DNA from: Anaerolineae bacterium | GTDB lineage: Bacteria; Chloroflexota; Anaerolineae; 4572-78; J111 | Assembly (NCBI GenBank): GCA_023382535.1 | Contig: JAHDWA010000008.1 | Location: 193,213-257,212 of the forward strand | DNA: 64,000 nt | Reading direction: 5' to 3' | Shown: positions 1-8,464 of the stretch, piece after piece | Layout: every line of letters begins with the position of its first letter | Numbering within the stretch: the first letter of the stretch is position 1 | Notes under the pieces: generated by a model | Told to the model about the DNA's origin: nothing | The model's database searches: none | What the model saw: the letters and a program-made list of their open reading frames with translations, nothing else | Program-made: the position numbers and the translations under genes

Positions 1-1246
1 TGCGGCGCAACTGGCCGGTCATATTGTTGAACGTCGCGGCCAGAGTCCCAATCTCGTCGGCAGACTCGATCTGGGCGCGCGCTTCTAAATCACCGCCTCT
101 AATCTGTTCCGCGACAGCCGTCAGCCGGCGAATTGGCCCGGCAATGTTCCGGCGGAAAACGTAGGCCAGTCCCACCCCCAAAAGCAGAGCAATGATGCCG
201 CCGGTCAAAGTTTGCTGGTTCGCCCGTTCCAGGGCCGCATTGCCACTTTTAGCCTCCAGTTGGAGCGCTGTTTGTTGGTTGGCGGTTAATTCACCGAGTA
301 GATTTTCCATGTCAGCGGCTAATGGGAGGGCCTCTGTTCTAAATAGATACAGATCCTTACGCCACTGGTCGCTTTCCAGTTCCTTAAATATCTGGTCAGG
401 CAGGGTCAGGAATTCCTGGCGCGCCTGGTCAATTTGCTCCAGTGTGGCCTGCTGGTTGGCCGTCAAACGCGCTTTTTTAGCGGTTAAATCCTGCCAATGA
501 TTTTGGTTCAAGGTTAAATTAACCTCGTATTCCTGCCTGAAGATGCGGTTACGAGTGGTGACATATCCCCGTAGACCCGACAGCATAGAGGCAAATGATC
601 CTTGAAAATTCGCCATATCCTTTAAGGTGTCTATGCTGTTCGTCGAAGTTTGGGCCTGGGTTTCAATCAGACTTTGCACGCCAATTAACACGGCGCCGCC
701 GGTTTCTGAACCCTTCGTCGTCAAAAGTTGGTAAGCCGGTTCTCGTTCAAACTGGTCATCGCGTAGCTCAAAAAGCACCGGCGGTAATTTTGACCAATCG
801 GCAAATTTGGCTTTGAGTTGATCAAGATTCTCCCGGTTTTCCTGGCTGAAATTGGGTGACAACTGCTCTAATTGAGCTAACTCATCCTGAAAGGCCTGCT
901 CATCACGACTGTAGGCGTCGCGAAATTCTTGCCCGCCCAGGGCCAGGTAGCCCTGGGCGCTGGAAATCATTTTGAGCAGGTTAGCCTGGGCGCGCCCCGA
1001 AGTCAGGGCGGTTGGAACGCGAAGCTGGTCGGTGCGCCGGATATTTTCGGTAGCCGGGACACTGCCCAGGTAGCTGAAGGTGGCGACCAGCAGCGCAATC
1101 ACCACCAGAATACCAAAGCCAATGGTTAACTTGGTGCCGATGCTCAGGTTTTTGAAAAATTGGACCCCCGGTAACTGATTGACAAAGGCCCAGACACCCG
1201 CAGCAGGTTCGTGGGTTGAAGCTTGCGCTGTCACATGTGTTGTCAT
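1..1246 (-). CDS. Partial membrane receptor with CHASE3-like sensor and HAMP domain
   Basis: Open reading frame that starts at ATG 1246 and runs off the left edge after 415 residues, so the output domain (kinase, chemotaxis or other) is not visible. The N-terminus is cytoplasmic and followed by a membrane helix at about residues 41-60. A ~285-residue extracytoplasmic helical region contains two CHASE3-like stretches (GYLALGGQEFRDAY and GYVTTRNRIFRQEY). A second membrane helix lies near 347-366, then a HAMP domain (IAGPIRRL...DEIGTLAATFNNM) to the edge. The start codon overlaps the stop of the peptide-binding lipoprotein by 4 bases (ATGA), so the two are translationally coupled. As the last visible gene of the NRPS operon it may sense the operon's product or a peptide; that ligand assignment is inference only. 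Confidence 0.8.
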   Translation of the reverse strand, partial: MTTHVTAQASTHEPAAGVWAFVNQLPGVQFFKNLSIGTKLTIGFGILVVIALLVATFSYLGSVPATENIRRTDQLRVPTALTSGRAQANLLKMISSAQGYLALGGQEFRDAYSRDEQAFQDELAQLEQLSPNFSQENRENLDQLKAKFADWSKLPPVLFELRDDQFEREPAYQLLTTKGSETGGAVLIGVQSLIETQAQTSTNSIDTLKDMANFQGSFASMLSGLRGYVTTRNRIFRQEYEVNLTLNQNHWQDLTAKKARLTANQQATLEQIDQARQEFLTLPDQIFKELESDQWRKDLYLFRTEALPLAADMENLLGELTANQQTALQLEAKSGNAALERANQQTLTGGIIALLLGVGLAYVFRRNIAGPIRRLTAVAEQIRGGDLEARAQIESADEIGTLAATFNNMTGQLRR

Positions 1247-3069
1247 TGGCTGTTACGCCTCCAATCCTTAATATTCCAAAGGGCCGAGTCCCAGGGCGTC
1301 AGCTCCACCCCTTCGAGGCTGGCGTTAACCCCGGAAATGCGGGCAATCCGGGCCAGGGGCACCAGAACTACGTCCTCGATGAGAATATCGTTCATCTGTA
1401 TAAAAATTTGCCGCCGCTTTTCAGGGTCCAACTCTTGTCCCGATTGTTCGAGAAGGGCATCATAGGCCGGGTTGCATTGGCGGGTGGTATTGAGGCCGGC
1501 TAACCAGTTGTTACTCTTTTGTGGAATCTGGGCGCAGGTCCAGTATTGCATGTAAAGCCCAGGATCAGGGCTGACACTGGTAATATCCCAGGCCTGGACA
1601 TCGGCGTAAAAGTGCTCAACCGTATTGGGGCTTTCGGGGTCGCCCCCCAGATAGGTGGCCGCGTCAATAATTTTGAGTTCTACCTCAACCCCAAGCTGCT
1701 CCAAGGCTCTTCTGATGATGGTTTGAGTATCCTGGCGAATAGTATTTTCCGAGGTCTGATACAAAACCTTCATCTTGACCCCGTTCTTATCCCGAATGCC
1801 GTCGTCATCGGTATCAACCCAACCCGCCTCCTCAAGGAGCTGGGCCGCTTTCTGCAAATTGAATTCAGCCGAGGTGTTCGCTGAAGCAAATTCAGCCGGG
1901 GCGACCAAAATGTTGCCGGTAAGCTGGCCGGCTTTGCCGTATAACTCAACAATGGCTTCGCGATCAATGGCATAGGCAAAGGCCTGGCGCACTTTTTTAT
2001 CGCTAAAGAAAGGATGCGGAAAATTTTTATTGGACCGCTCTCCATCCTCGGTCTCTTTGTTGGGGTCGCTGCGATTAAGTTCAAAGAGTTCGACCGTAGC
2101 TCCGGCGTTAGGAATCGCCCGGCCTACACCGGCTGTTTCGAGTTGAGCGAGCTGCTCGCCGGGCAGGGCCAGGTTATAGGCAAAATCAACCAGGCCATCC
2201 TGCAAGGCTAACCGGGCCGCTTCGTTGACAGTGCCGCCCCCGCGCAGTTCGACTCGACTAAAGAAGGGCTTATCTTCTTCGCGGAAGTATGGGTTAGGTT
2301 CAAACACAATCTTGTTGGTTTCGACCAATTGGGTTCCCAAAAATAAAACTTCCTGGGGTTTGATTCCGGGAGGCAGCACCTGGTAAGGGCCAGTGCCCAC
2401 CGGTTCCAGGTTAGCCTGGGCCTGTCGAGCCTGAGAATTATTGTAGGTTTCAAAAATATGTTGGGGAATTATCATACCATAGACGCCGACAAAAGGTAAC
2501 TTCCAGGCCGGATTGGGCGCTTTGAAATTGACTTTGATGGTGTAATCGTCCACAACTTCGACATTTTCGATGGCCTGGTAAATTGAAACGGAGAGAGAGC
2601 CTACCTCCGGATTCATAATAAATTCATAGGTAAAGCGGACATCAGCCGCGGTAAAAGGCTGTCCATCCGACCACTTGACTCCCGGCTTCAACTTCCAGAT
2701 AACCCATTTACCGCCTGGGTCCAGGCCACCATTTTCCAGGCTGGGAATTTCGGCGGCCAGGACCGGAATTAAATTGGCATCTCTATCAAAACTGGCTAAA
2801 GGCTCATAGGTAACGCGGCATGCTTCCCAATCCTTGATGGCCGAGGTTAGATGAGGATTGAGGATAGTGGGCGCTTCCCAGTAGAGCAGGCGCAGGGTTC
2901 CGCCAGCGCCGCGCCCGGTGGGCGGCGGGGTAGGGGTCGCTGTTGTCTGGGCCAAAATTTCTTCGGCGGGAGGAGCTTCGCCGGTGCAAGCGGTAAACAA
3001 CAGGGCGAGTCCGAGAAACAGAATTATAAGCCAGCCACGGCTGCCTTTTGATAAAATCTTCTTAACCAT
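1243..3069 (-). CDS. ABC transporter family-5 peptide-binding lipoprotein
   Basis: 608-residue extracytoplasmic solute-binding protein of the DppA/OppA (SBP_bac_5) family. The N-terminal signal ends in a lipobox-like LFTAC with Cys28 as likely lipid anchor, followed by a short Thr/Pro-rich spacer. Family features are clear: GGTLRLLYWEAPTILNPH at the start of the mature domain, then LKPGVKWSDGQPFTAADVRFTYE, then FSDKKVRQAFAYAIDRE. The length is normal for the family. It lies 16 bp after the PPTase and overlaps the HAMP receptor by 4 bp, inside the five-gene NRPS operon. No permease or ATPase genes are adjacent, so it either shares a transporter encoded elsewhere or acts as the ligand-binding partner of the receptor. 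Ligand unknown; a peptide or the NRPS product is inferred from context. Confidence 0.88.
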   Translation of the reverse strand: MVKKILSKGSRGWLIILFLGLALLFTACTGEAPPAEEILAQTTATPTPPPTGRGAGGTLRLLYWEAPTILNPHLTSAIKDWEACRVTYEPLASFDRDANLIPVLAAEIPSLENGGLDPGGKWVIWKLKPGVKWSDGQPFTAADVRFTYEFIMNPEVGSLSVSIYQAIENVEVVDDYTIKVNFKAPNPAWKLPFVGVYGMIIPQHIFETYNNSQARQAQANLEPVGTGPYQVLPPGIKPQEVLFLGTQLVETNKIVFEPNPYFREEDKPFFSRVELRGGGTVNEAARLALQDGLVDFAYNLALPGEQLAQLETAGVGRAIPNAGATVELFELNRSDPNKETEDGERSNKNFPHPFFSDKKVRQAFAYAIDREAIVELYGKAGQLTGNILVAPAEFASANTSAEFNLQKAAQLLEEAGWVDTDDDGIRDKNGVKMKVLYQTSENTIRQDTQTIIRRALEQLGVEVELKIIDAATYLGGDPESPNTVEHFYADVQAWDITSVSPDPGLYMQYWTCAQIPQKSNNWLAGLNTTRQCNPAYDALLEQSGQELDPEKRRQIFIQMNDILIEDVVLVPLARIARISGVNASLEGVELTPWDSALWNIKDWRRNSQ

Positions 3070-3085
3070 ACTTTCTCCTCATGAG

Positions 3086-3799
3086 CTAGACCCACTGCCA
3101 ACGGTTGAGCTGCCAGGTAGTGCCGGTAATGGCAGGCAGGGCCAGGGCAGCCACATACCCGGCTGCGGGCGTTAGAGCCTGGATAACCCAGCGTGAAGCC
3201 TCGTCAGGCTCACCGTTCACCTTCACCAGCCGCGCTGGTTCGCCCGGCGTCAGGGAAACCTCAAACTCAGCCAGGGGCCGGGCTAAGCCGCTGCCAAGCG
3301 CCTTGAGGTAAGCCTCTTTGCGGGTCCAGCAGTTAAAAAAAGCTTCCTGTCGCTGCTGGGCCGGGAGCGCCTGGAGCGCAGCCCTTTCTCCAACGGCAAA
3401 AAAACGTGCGGCGATCTGCTCCATATCCATCATGGGCCTGAGCTGCTCCAGGTCTACGCCAATTTCATGGTCGCGGACAACGGCATAAAGGGCCAGTCCA
3501 GCCGAATGAGCCAGGTTAAAAGACACTTTGCCGGCAGACGATGTTTCCGGCAGGACGGGTTTGCCAAAGGGACCATAGCAAAAGTGCAGTTGGCCCGGTT
3601 CGCACCGCAAGTACTGCCCCAGGATGGTCCGCAGCAACCCTCGACCCACGATAAAATGGAGCCGGTCCCGCTCAAAGTAAAAACGCTCGGCCCGTAACTG
3701 TTCATCTGGGGCCAGAGTTTGGGCCAACTGCCGCACCTGACTGGCCGGTTGGTCCAGAGAAGCGCACCAAACATGAACCTCGGCGCTGGCTAAAGTCAA
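3086..3799 (-). CDS. 4'-phosphopantetheinyl transferase, Sfp type
   Basis: Transfers the phosphopantetheine arm from CoA to carrier-protein serine, here most likely Ser1051 of the adjacent NRPS, 57 bp upstream. Sfp-family motifs are intact: FGKPVLP, FNLAHSAG, the Mg-binding IGVDLEQLRP and the WTRKEAYLKALGSGL signature. Length 237 aa from a TTG start at 3799. The start is doubtful. The frame stays open for 14 codons further upstream and encodes family-like residues (CDWPFPPGNLT), and an AGGAG Shine-Dalgarno lies upstream. In that frame an ACG at 3836-3838 sits where an ATG would be expected; the ATG at 3845 is in another frame and terminates after seven codons. Either TTG or a non-canonical or mutated start is used. 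Confidence 0.93.
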   Translation of the reverse strand: MTLASAEVHVWCASLDQPASQVRQLAQTLAPDEQLRAERFYFERDRLHFIVGRGLLRTILGQYLRCEPGQLHFCYGPFGKPVLPETSSAGKVSFNLAHSAGLALYAVVRDHEIGVDLEQLRPMMDMEQIAARFFAVGERAALQALPAQQRQEAFFNCWTRKEAYLKALGSGLARPLAEFEVSLTPGEPARLVKVNGEPDEASRWVIQALTPAAGYVAALALPAITGTTWQLNRWQWV

Positions 3800-3856
3800 A
3801 TTTCCCGGTGGAAAGGGCCAATCACACTTTAGGATCGTGGCTCATCTCTCCTAATC

Positions 3857-6800
3857 TTAACTTCTATAATTTCTACCTCCAAACTGGCGACGAAAATTGC
3901 GAATTGACTCCTCCGGTAAAATGTACCCTTCACAGTACAGATCAGCCGCTTCAAACCCAAGAAGATTGAGCCGGTGATAGTGCTGCGCGCAGGCTTCAAC
4001 AGCGGCCATCCCTACGGTTGGTTGGAGGTCCTGAAAACAGGCCGAGAGCAGGCTGGAAAAAATACAGCCCATGATTGTTAAAGAATTGGGCCGCAGATGC
4101 CGGGAAAAGACAAGCTGCAACTGCGCAAAATTCATGGGGTCATCGGCCTCTTTGGGCATGTATCTGAGTTCACGCATGGGGTCGGGTGATTTTAGAGCGC
4201 CGCCTTCGGTGAAGAGAATGTCTCCTTTCTCTTCGAAGCGCCGGATAGCCAGTTCCGGTTTGAAGCAGTGCGGGCCTGAGTCATCCACGATCAAAACACC
4301 GGGCCGGACGCGGGTAATATCAAGGACATCGGGGACATTGGTGGCCCCAATGATCAGGGTTGCCTCATAAATCTCCGGAGGAGCCTCGGTCCGTGACTCG
4401 GCGATGCAAATTTGGCCTTGAAAACCAAAATCGGCCACAATTTCCTGCTTGATTTTCTCCAGATCGCTGCGTTTGCTGTAGAGATCGCATAAAATGATTT
4501 CGGCAGGGTGGGGCAAGGAGGCTAACATCAAGCGCAAACTCCCTGCGCCAATAGAACCGAGGCCCAGTACCCCTACCCGTTCTTGAGTCAGATCCCGCCC
4601 GCTTTTGGCTAATATCTTTTTGATCGCCATGACCACCGTGGCGATGGTGGTGGCATGCCCGGTAGATATGGCCGGCAAATCTGAGCGGTCCCCTATCGCC
4701 GAGATGATGGCCTGGCCATATTGGGTGGCCGATGGAATCAGGCCGGTCAGAGAAACTGTCCGCGCCCCCAGGTACCTGGCCATTTCCAGACCTGCCAGGA
4801 TAACTTCAATCACTCGTTTTTCGTCAGCGTAGAGTTCGGTATCAAAACAGGGCAGGATAATCAGGGCGGTTCGTCCCAGCTTGGTCTCGATAACATCGGT
4901 AAAGACAGGCAGGTTATCAAACCAATCCTCGATAAATTCATCCGGGGTCATTTCGGTTCGCTCGACATAGTAGAGGGCGGCTGAGTCAACGGGGCTGAGC
5001 TTGCCGCTTGCCAGGAGCGACAACAGCGAACGGCGTTCAATCGTGGCCCAGGAGGAGGATGGCGCCGTGAAAGCTGGAACAGGCCCATTCTGACCAGGGC
5101 TTCTGGCCGGTTTGGCAGAAACCGCATGAGGAGTGGAGCTGCGCGTCGCGGGAAAACTGTCAAGGACGGCGGCCAGGGCAGCCACGGTTGGGTGGGAGAA
5201 GATAACTTTGAGGGAAAGCTCGCGCTTTGTGGCCGCCGACATTCTGGAAATGAGCTGCACCGCCTGGAGCGAATGTCCTCCCAGCTCAAAAAAGTTATCC
5301 TCAACGCCTACCCGGTCTAACCCCAGCACCTCGGCCCAGAGCCCGCTCAACAGTTCCTCGGTTGGATTACGGGGAGCGAGGTAAGCGTCGGCGAGTTCAG
5401 GGCGGCTCATGTCGGGCGCAGGCAGCGCCCGCCGGTTTATCTTGCCGCTGGAAGTTAACGGCCACGTCTCCAGGAATACAAAAGCGGAAGGCACCATGTA
5501 ATCGGGTAGTTTGGTCTGCAAAAAGTGGCGGAGGTTGCTGGTCAAACTTGACGTGACCGGCGCTGAGCTTTGAGCTGAATTCCCGGATTTGTCAGGCTGC
5601 GCTTCGGCTAAGGGGGAGTCCGTGGCCGGAATGACATAAGCGACCAAACGTTTTTGATCAGGCGCATGCTCGACCTGTTGAGCCAGCACCACTGCCTCCG
5701 CTACCGCCGGGTGTTGGTTCAACACAGCTTCGATTTCACCCGGCTCGATGCGGAAACCTCGAATTTTGACCTGGTAGTCAATGCGGCCCAGTAACTCGAC
5801 ATTCCCATCCGCTAAATAGCGGGCCAAATCGCCGGTTTTATACAGGCGGGCGCCCGGTTCCGGGCTAAAAGGATCGGGAATGAACTTCTCGGCAGTTAAC
5901 TCCGGGCGATTAAGATAGCCCACGGCTAAACCCGCCCCGCCGATATGCAGTTCGCCGGGAACGCCGATCGGGACGGGCTGGAGGTAAGGGTCCAGGATGT
6001 AGAGCTGGGTATTGGCAAAGGGCCGGCCGATCGGCACTAACCGGTCGAGCGCCAGGCCGGGCTGAGATTCCGGGAGGGCAGGCGCGGCAAAATAGGTGCT
6101 GTCAATGGTGGCTTCGGTCAGGCCGTAGGAGTTGATGAGGCGCGTCTCAGGGCCGCAGAACTGTTGAAATTCTTGATATTCGCCCACGTACCAGCTATCG
6201 GAGCCGACGATGAGGACCCGCATAAAATCTAGAGTCTGCCCGGTTTCCTCCAGGTACTGAACCAGGCTTCTGAAGACAACCGGCACAAACTCGGCGCAGT
6301 TAACCTTTTCCTGAAGCATCAGCTGGTAAAGCCGCTCAGGGGCTAACAAAAACTCTTGCGGACACAACACCAGCTTCCCGCCCGAGCAAAGCGCCCGCAC
6401 CCAATCCCCGGAGAAGACATCGAACGAAAAGTTAGCCATCTGCAAGTGAGAGGTGGCGACAGAGCGGAGCTGATAAGCGTCCTCCCAGGCAAAATAGGCA
6501 TTCACCAGGCTGCTGTGGTTGACGATCACTCCCTTGGATCTACCGGTGGAACCGGAGGTAAAAATCACATAGACGGGATTATCGGGGGTAACTTTATTCA
6601 TTAAACTGTCGGGAGCATGCCGGGCAATGATTTCCCAATCGGCGTCCAGGTAGACCGTTCTGGCTCTTTGCTCCGGCAGCGTTTTGGTCAGCCGCTTTTG
6701 GGTGAGCAGGACCGGGGCCTGAGTGTCGGCCAGCATGGCCGCCAGACGGTCTCGCGGCGACATGGGATCAAGCGGAACATAGGCCGCCCCGGCCTTGAGC

Positions 6801-8422
6801 ACTCCCAACAAGCCGATAATTATCTCGGCCGATCGTTCCATACAAATGCCAACTAATGTCCCCGGACCGACTCCCATCGTGCGCAAGTAGCGGGCTAATT
6901 GGTTGGCCCGGCGATTTAACTCGTGGTAGGTTAGCTGCGTCGTTCCATTGTTAATATCAGGGAAAACAAGCGCGACCGCATCGGGAGTCCGCTCAACTTG
7001 GACCTCAAAGAGGTGGTGAATGGGCTGCTCTTGCGGATAATCCGTGCGCGTGTTATTCCATTCCGCCAGGAGTTGGCGCCGCTCAGGTTCGGTTAGCAGC
7101 GGCAGGCTAGAGAGACACTGCTCCGGCTGGGCGGCCATCCCTTCCAATAAGGTTTTGAGATGCCCCAGCATGCGGTCAATGGTTGCCTGATCAAAGCGCA
7201 GCCGATCATACTCCATCCTCAAAACAAGTTCCGGCCCGCCATAGCCATCTAACGACAGGGGATAGTTTGTTTGACTCCGAATCCGAAAGTCGCGGTTTAG
7301 CCATTTGCCTCCTTGAGCGCGGAGGGCGGCGTCCCAAGAAGGGTTTTGGAAATTCAGAATACTTTCAAAAAGGGGTGTACCGCGCGGTATCTCGCTCCAA
7401 CCCTGGACCTTAACCAGGGGCGTGTGCTCGTAGTCTCGCACGGTTATCTGCTGCGCCCGCAGCTCTTGCAGCCAGGGCAATAACTCTGCTGCGGGCGACA
7501 CGCGCACCCGTACCGGCAAGGTGTTGACAAAAAACCCCACTACTTTTTCCGCTCCCGGCATGGCCGAACGGCGACCGGCGCGGGTGGCCCCGAAAACCAC
7601 ATCCTCCTCACCGCTGTAGCGGCTTAATAAAATGGCCCAGGCCCCTTGAAACAGAGTATTGAGGGTCAGATGATGCGCTTTTGCCAGGGATTGCAGAGCC
7701 GACGTCGTGGCCGCCGAAAGTTTAATCTCCTGCTCGGCATAGCTTCCCGCTTGGTCAGAGGCTGCACTAGAGATTTGAATGGCAGCCAATGAAGTGGGCG
7801 CGGAAAGGCCGGTAAGGGTTTGTCGCCAGAACGTCTCTGCTTTGGAAAAATCCTGCTGCTGCAGCCAATCAATATAATCCCGAAAAGGCCGGGGCTGTTC
7901 GAGCGATAAATCCTGGCCCTGGCAGAAAGCTTCGTAAAAGCTGAACAGCTCGTTGAGGGTCAGTTTCAGGGATTGGCCATCGAGCAGCGCATGGTGAAAG
8001 GTCCAAATAAAGCGATAATCGGCTTCGGCCAGGCGGATAAGGGCCGCGCGCATCAACGGAGCCTCGGTCAGATCAAAGCCTCGCTGCCGGTCGGCCTCAA
8101 GAAAAATCTCCAGCCGCTCTTCTTGTTCTGATATGGGTAACTCGCGCCAGTCTTGTTGCTCTACGGAAAAATTGACCTGGGAGCGTACTTCTTGCACGGG
8201 TTCATCGAGATTTTCCCAGCGGAAGCTGCTTCTCAAGATGGGATGCCGGTCTATCACCTGCTGCCAGGCTTGCTCAAAGGCTGAAAGATTCAGCGTTTCA
8301 TGCAGGCTGGCGATAATCTGCTCGACGTATACCCCCGACTCTCCGGCGATCAGGCTGTGAAACAGCATGCCTTGCTGCATGGGAGAGAGGGGATATGCGT
8401 CTGCGGTATGGTTCACCTTCAT
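3857..8422 (-). CDS. Single-module NRPS (C-A-T) with acyl-ACP-reductase-like terminal domain
   Basis: 1521 residues. Condensation domain at 1-445 with intact HHALLDG (143-149). Adenylation domain about 470-1000 with TSGSTGRSKG, YGLTEATID, GELHIGG, YKTGDLARY and A10 Lys994. Carrier domain with GGHSL (Ser1051). The pocket residues read D668 V669 G672 E711 I738 G740 S765 I773 D774 K994, the published ornithine code of gramicidin synthetase; positions 738/740 depend on alignment. Instead of a thioesterase or an SDR-type reductase, residues about 1150-1515 form a domain resembling cyanobacterial acyl-ACP reductase: STGHATT, the Rossmann loop GLGSIG (1287-1292), VLIVDDSG, TEGGAL, and Cys1453 where the AAR catalytic cysteine lies. 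Predicted role: load ornithine, acylate or condense it, and release it reductively as an aldehyde. No other NRPS module is visible, so the C domain may take a fatty acyl donor. Confidence 0.93.
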   Translation of the reverse strand: MKVNHTADAYPLSPMQQGMLFHSLIAGESGVYVEQIIASLHETLNLSAFEQAWQQVIDRHPILRSSFRWENLDEPVQEVRSQVNFSVEQQDWRELPISEQEERLEIFLEADRQRGFDLTEAPLMRAALIRLAEADYRFIWTFHHALLDGQSLKLTLNELFSFYEAFCQGQDLSLEQPRPFRDYIDWLQQQDFSKAETFWRQTLTGLSAPTSLAAIQISSAASDQAGSYAEQEIKLSAATTSALQSLAKAHHLTLNTLFQGAWAILLSRYSGEEDVVFGATRAGRRSAMPGAEKVVGFFVNTLPVRVRVSPAAELLPWLQELRAQQITVRDYEHTPLVKVQGWSEIPRGTPLFESILNFQNPSWDAALRAQGGKWLNRDFRIRSQTNYPLSLDGYGGPELVLRMEYDRLRFDQATIDRMLGHLKTLLEGMAAQPEQCLSSLPLLTEPERRQLLAEWNNTRTDYPQEQPIHHLFEVQVERTPDAVALVFPDINNGTTQLTYHELNRRANQLARYLRTMGVGPGTLVGICMERSAEIIIGLLGVLKAGAAYVPLDPMSPRDRLAAMLADTQAPVLLTQKRLTKTLPEQRARTVYLDADWEIIARHAPDSLMNKVTPDNPVYVIFTSGSTGRSKGVIVNHSSLVNAYFAWEDAYQLRSVATSHLQMANFSFDVFSGDWVRALCSGGKLVLCPQEFLLAPERLYQLMLQEKVNCAEFVPVVFRSLVQYLEETGQTLDFMRVLIVGSDSWYVGEYQEFQQFCGPETRLINSYGLTEATIDSTYFAAPALPESQPGLALDRLVPIGRPFANTQLYILDPYLQPVPIGVPGELHIGGAGLAVGYLNRPELTAEKFIPDPFSPEPGARLYKTGDLARYLADGNVELLGRIDYQVKIRGFRIEPGEIEAVLNQHPAVAEAVVLAQQVEHAPDQKRLVAYVIPATDSPLAEAQPDKSGNSAQSSAPVTSSLTSNLRHFLQTKLPDYMVPSAFVFLETWPLTSSGKINRRALPAPDMSRPELADAYLAPRNPTEELLSGLWAEVLGLDRVGVEDNFFELGGHSLQAVQLISRMSAATKRELSLKVIFSHPTVAALAAVLDSFPATRSSTPHAVSAKPARSPGQNGPVPAFTAPSSSWATIERRSLLSLLASGKLSPVDSAALYYVERTEMTPDEFIEDWFDNLPVFTDVIETKLGRTALIILPCFDTELYADEKRVIEVILAGLEMARYLGARTVSLTGLIPSATQYGQAIISAIGDRSDLPAISTGHATTIATVVMAIKKILAKSGRDLTQERVGVLGLGSIGAGSLRLMLASLPHPAEIILCDLYSKRSDLEKIKQEIVADFGFQGQICIAESRTEAPPEIYEATLIIGATNVPDVLDITRVRPGVLIVDDSGPHCFKPELAIRRFEEKGDILFTEGGALKSPDPMRELRYMPKEADDPMNFAQLQLVFSRHLRPNSLTIMGCIFSSLLSACFQDLQPTVGMAAVEACAQHYHRLNLLGFEAADLYCEGYILPEESIRNFRRQFGGRNYRS

Positions 8423-8464
8423 GGGATTCTCACTCGTTCAATTGATCGAGATGGTCAGGATTTC

